64,000 nucleotides of DNA. Origin: Microlunatus sp. Gsoil 973 (lineage in GTDB: Bacteria > Actinomycetota > Actinomycetes > Propionibacteriales > Propionibacteriaceae). The stretch spans positions 2,728,001-2,792,000 of the forward strand of contig NZ_CP046122.1 of NCBI RefSeq assembly GCF_009707365.1, read 5' to 3'. Shown here in pieces: positions 63,537-64,000 of this stretch. The notes beneath the pieces are model-generated. The model saw only the letters and a list, made by a program, of their open reading frames with translations, had not been told where the DNA came from and ran no database searches. Each line of letters begins with the position of its first letter. Position 1 is the first letter of the stretch. The position numbers were made by a program, and so were the translations under genes.

Positions 63537-64000
63537 GTGACCATCATCGAATCGGTCGGTGTCTACGACCGAGAGACCGCTGGACTTCCGGCCGACTTCG
63601 CCGACTGGACCGAGTGGCGGGAGGAGGTCCGCAGACTGGCGCGCCAGAAGGACGCCGTCATCCTGGCGCACAACTACCAGCTGCCGCAGATCCAGGACGC
63701 GGCGGATCACGTGGGTGACTCGCTCGCCCTGTCCCGGATCGCCGCCTCGACACCGGAGTCCATGATCGTCTTCGCCGGTGTGCATTTCATGGCAGAGACC
63801 GCGAAGATCCTCGCACCCGAGAAGAAGGTGATCATTCCCGACGCACGCGCCGGATGCTCACTGGCCGACACCATCAACGCCGATCAGCTTCGTGCCTGGA
63901 AGGCCGAACACCCCGGCGCCGTCGTGGTGGCGTACGTGAACACGACTGCGGAGGTGAAGGCCGAGACCGACATCTGTTGCACCTCGTCCAACGCCGTCGA
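63537..64000 (+). CDS. nadA: Quinolinate synthase (N-terminal part, cut by window edge)
   Basis: 4Fe-4S enzyme that condenses iminoaspartate with dihydroxyacetone phosphate to quinolinate in NAD synthesis. About 154 codons are visible. [30 protein letters not shown] contains the substrate-binding [38 protein letters not shown] has the first cluster cysteine; [26 protein letters not shown] follows. GTG start at 63537 with CAGGAG upstream. Regulated by NrtR through the box 20 nt upstream. Confidence 0.96.
   Translation, partial: MTIIESVGVYDRETAGLPADFADWTEWREEVRRLARQKDAVILAHNYQLPQIQDAADHVGDSLALSRIAASTPESMIVFAGVHFMAETAKILAPEKKVIIPDARAGCSLADTINADQLRAWKAEHPGAVVVAYVNTTAEVKAETDICCTSSNAV

Overview
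The window is high-GC DNA packed with genes on both strands. It has many GTG starts, GGAGG-type ribosome binding sites, several ECF sigma factors, a resuscitation-promoting factor, protein O-mannosyltransferase, an NrtR-nadA pair and a SepX/Glp division module. This points to an actinobacterium, most likely Propionibacteriaceae (Microlunatus-like). The family assignment is inference from gene content; I could not search a database.

Layout. 0-17 kb is largely core: rplY (partial), prs, glmU, tRNA-Gln, a patatin-like lipase, a MarR regulator with a GH35 beta-galactosidase, a frameshifted ltrA, then ispE-rsmA-rpfB-nitroreductase-tatD on one strand, rsmI, and a divergent protein mannosyltransferase followed by a decayed peptide-binding lipoprotein gene. 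17-29 kb is carbohydrate-oriented: a TolB-like beta-propeller protein, a GH2 beta-galactosidase, a large LuxR-type ATPase regulator (LAL), two small proteins with a duplicated upstream element, a fructosamine-kinase-like protein and a frameshifted GH3 beta-glucosidase. 29-46 kb is accessory: stress and redox enzymes and regulators, namely a luciferase-like monooxygenase/MarR/FMN-reductase operon, a GH172 enzyme, an ECF41-type sigma factor with its carboxymuconolactone-decarboxylase partner, aldo/keto reductase, SDRs, and a four-gene molybdo-oxidoreductase/flavin reductase/RpiB-like/DUF6510 operon.

46-53 kb holds a membrane protein and a flavin-based transmembrane electron-transfer module: a ferric-reductase-like FNR protein, an exported FMN-binding protein with a flavinylation motif, and ApbE. 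A convergent two-component system and a four-helix membrane protein face it. 53-57 kb, after tRNA-Ala, is the division/molybdopterin operon glp-moaC-mog-rimJ-sepX. 57-64 kb has a LigD-type polymerase, 5-formyl-THF cyclo-ligase, an MFS transporter, an SRPBCC protein, an ECF42 sigma/DGPF pair, and nrtR divergent from nadA (cut by the right edge) with a clear NrtR box between them.

Features beyond single genes: two families of intergenic palindromic repeats sharing a CGACACGCC/GGCGTGTCG core; the duplicated promoter-like element before two small genes; divergent ECF41 promoters with identical 16-nt spacing; several regulator-specific palindromes; and five apparent frameshifts, all in accessory genes (ltrA, peptide-binding protein, GH3 twice, quinone oxidoreductase), while core genes are intact. 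I see no CRISPR array, prophage, transposase, rRNA or replication origin.
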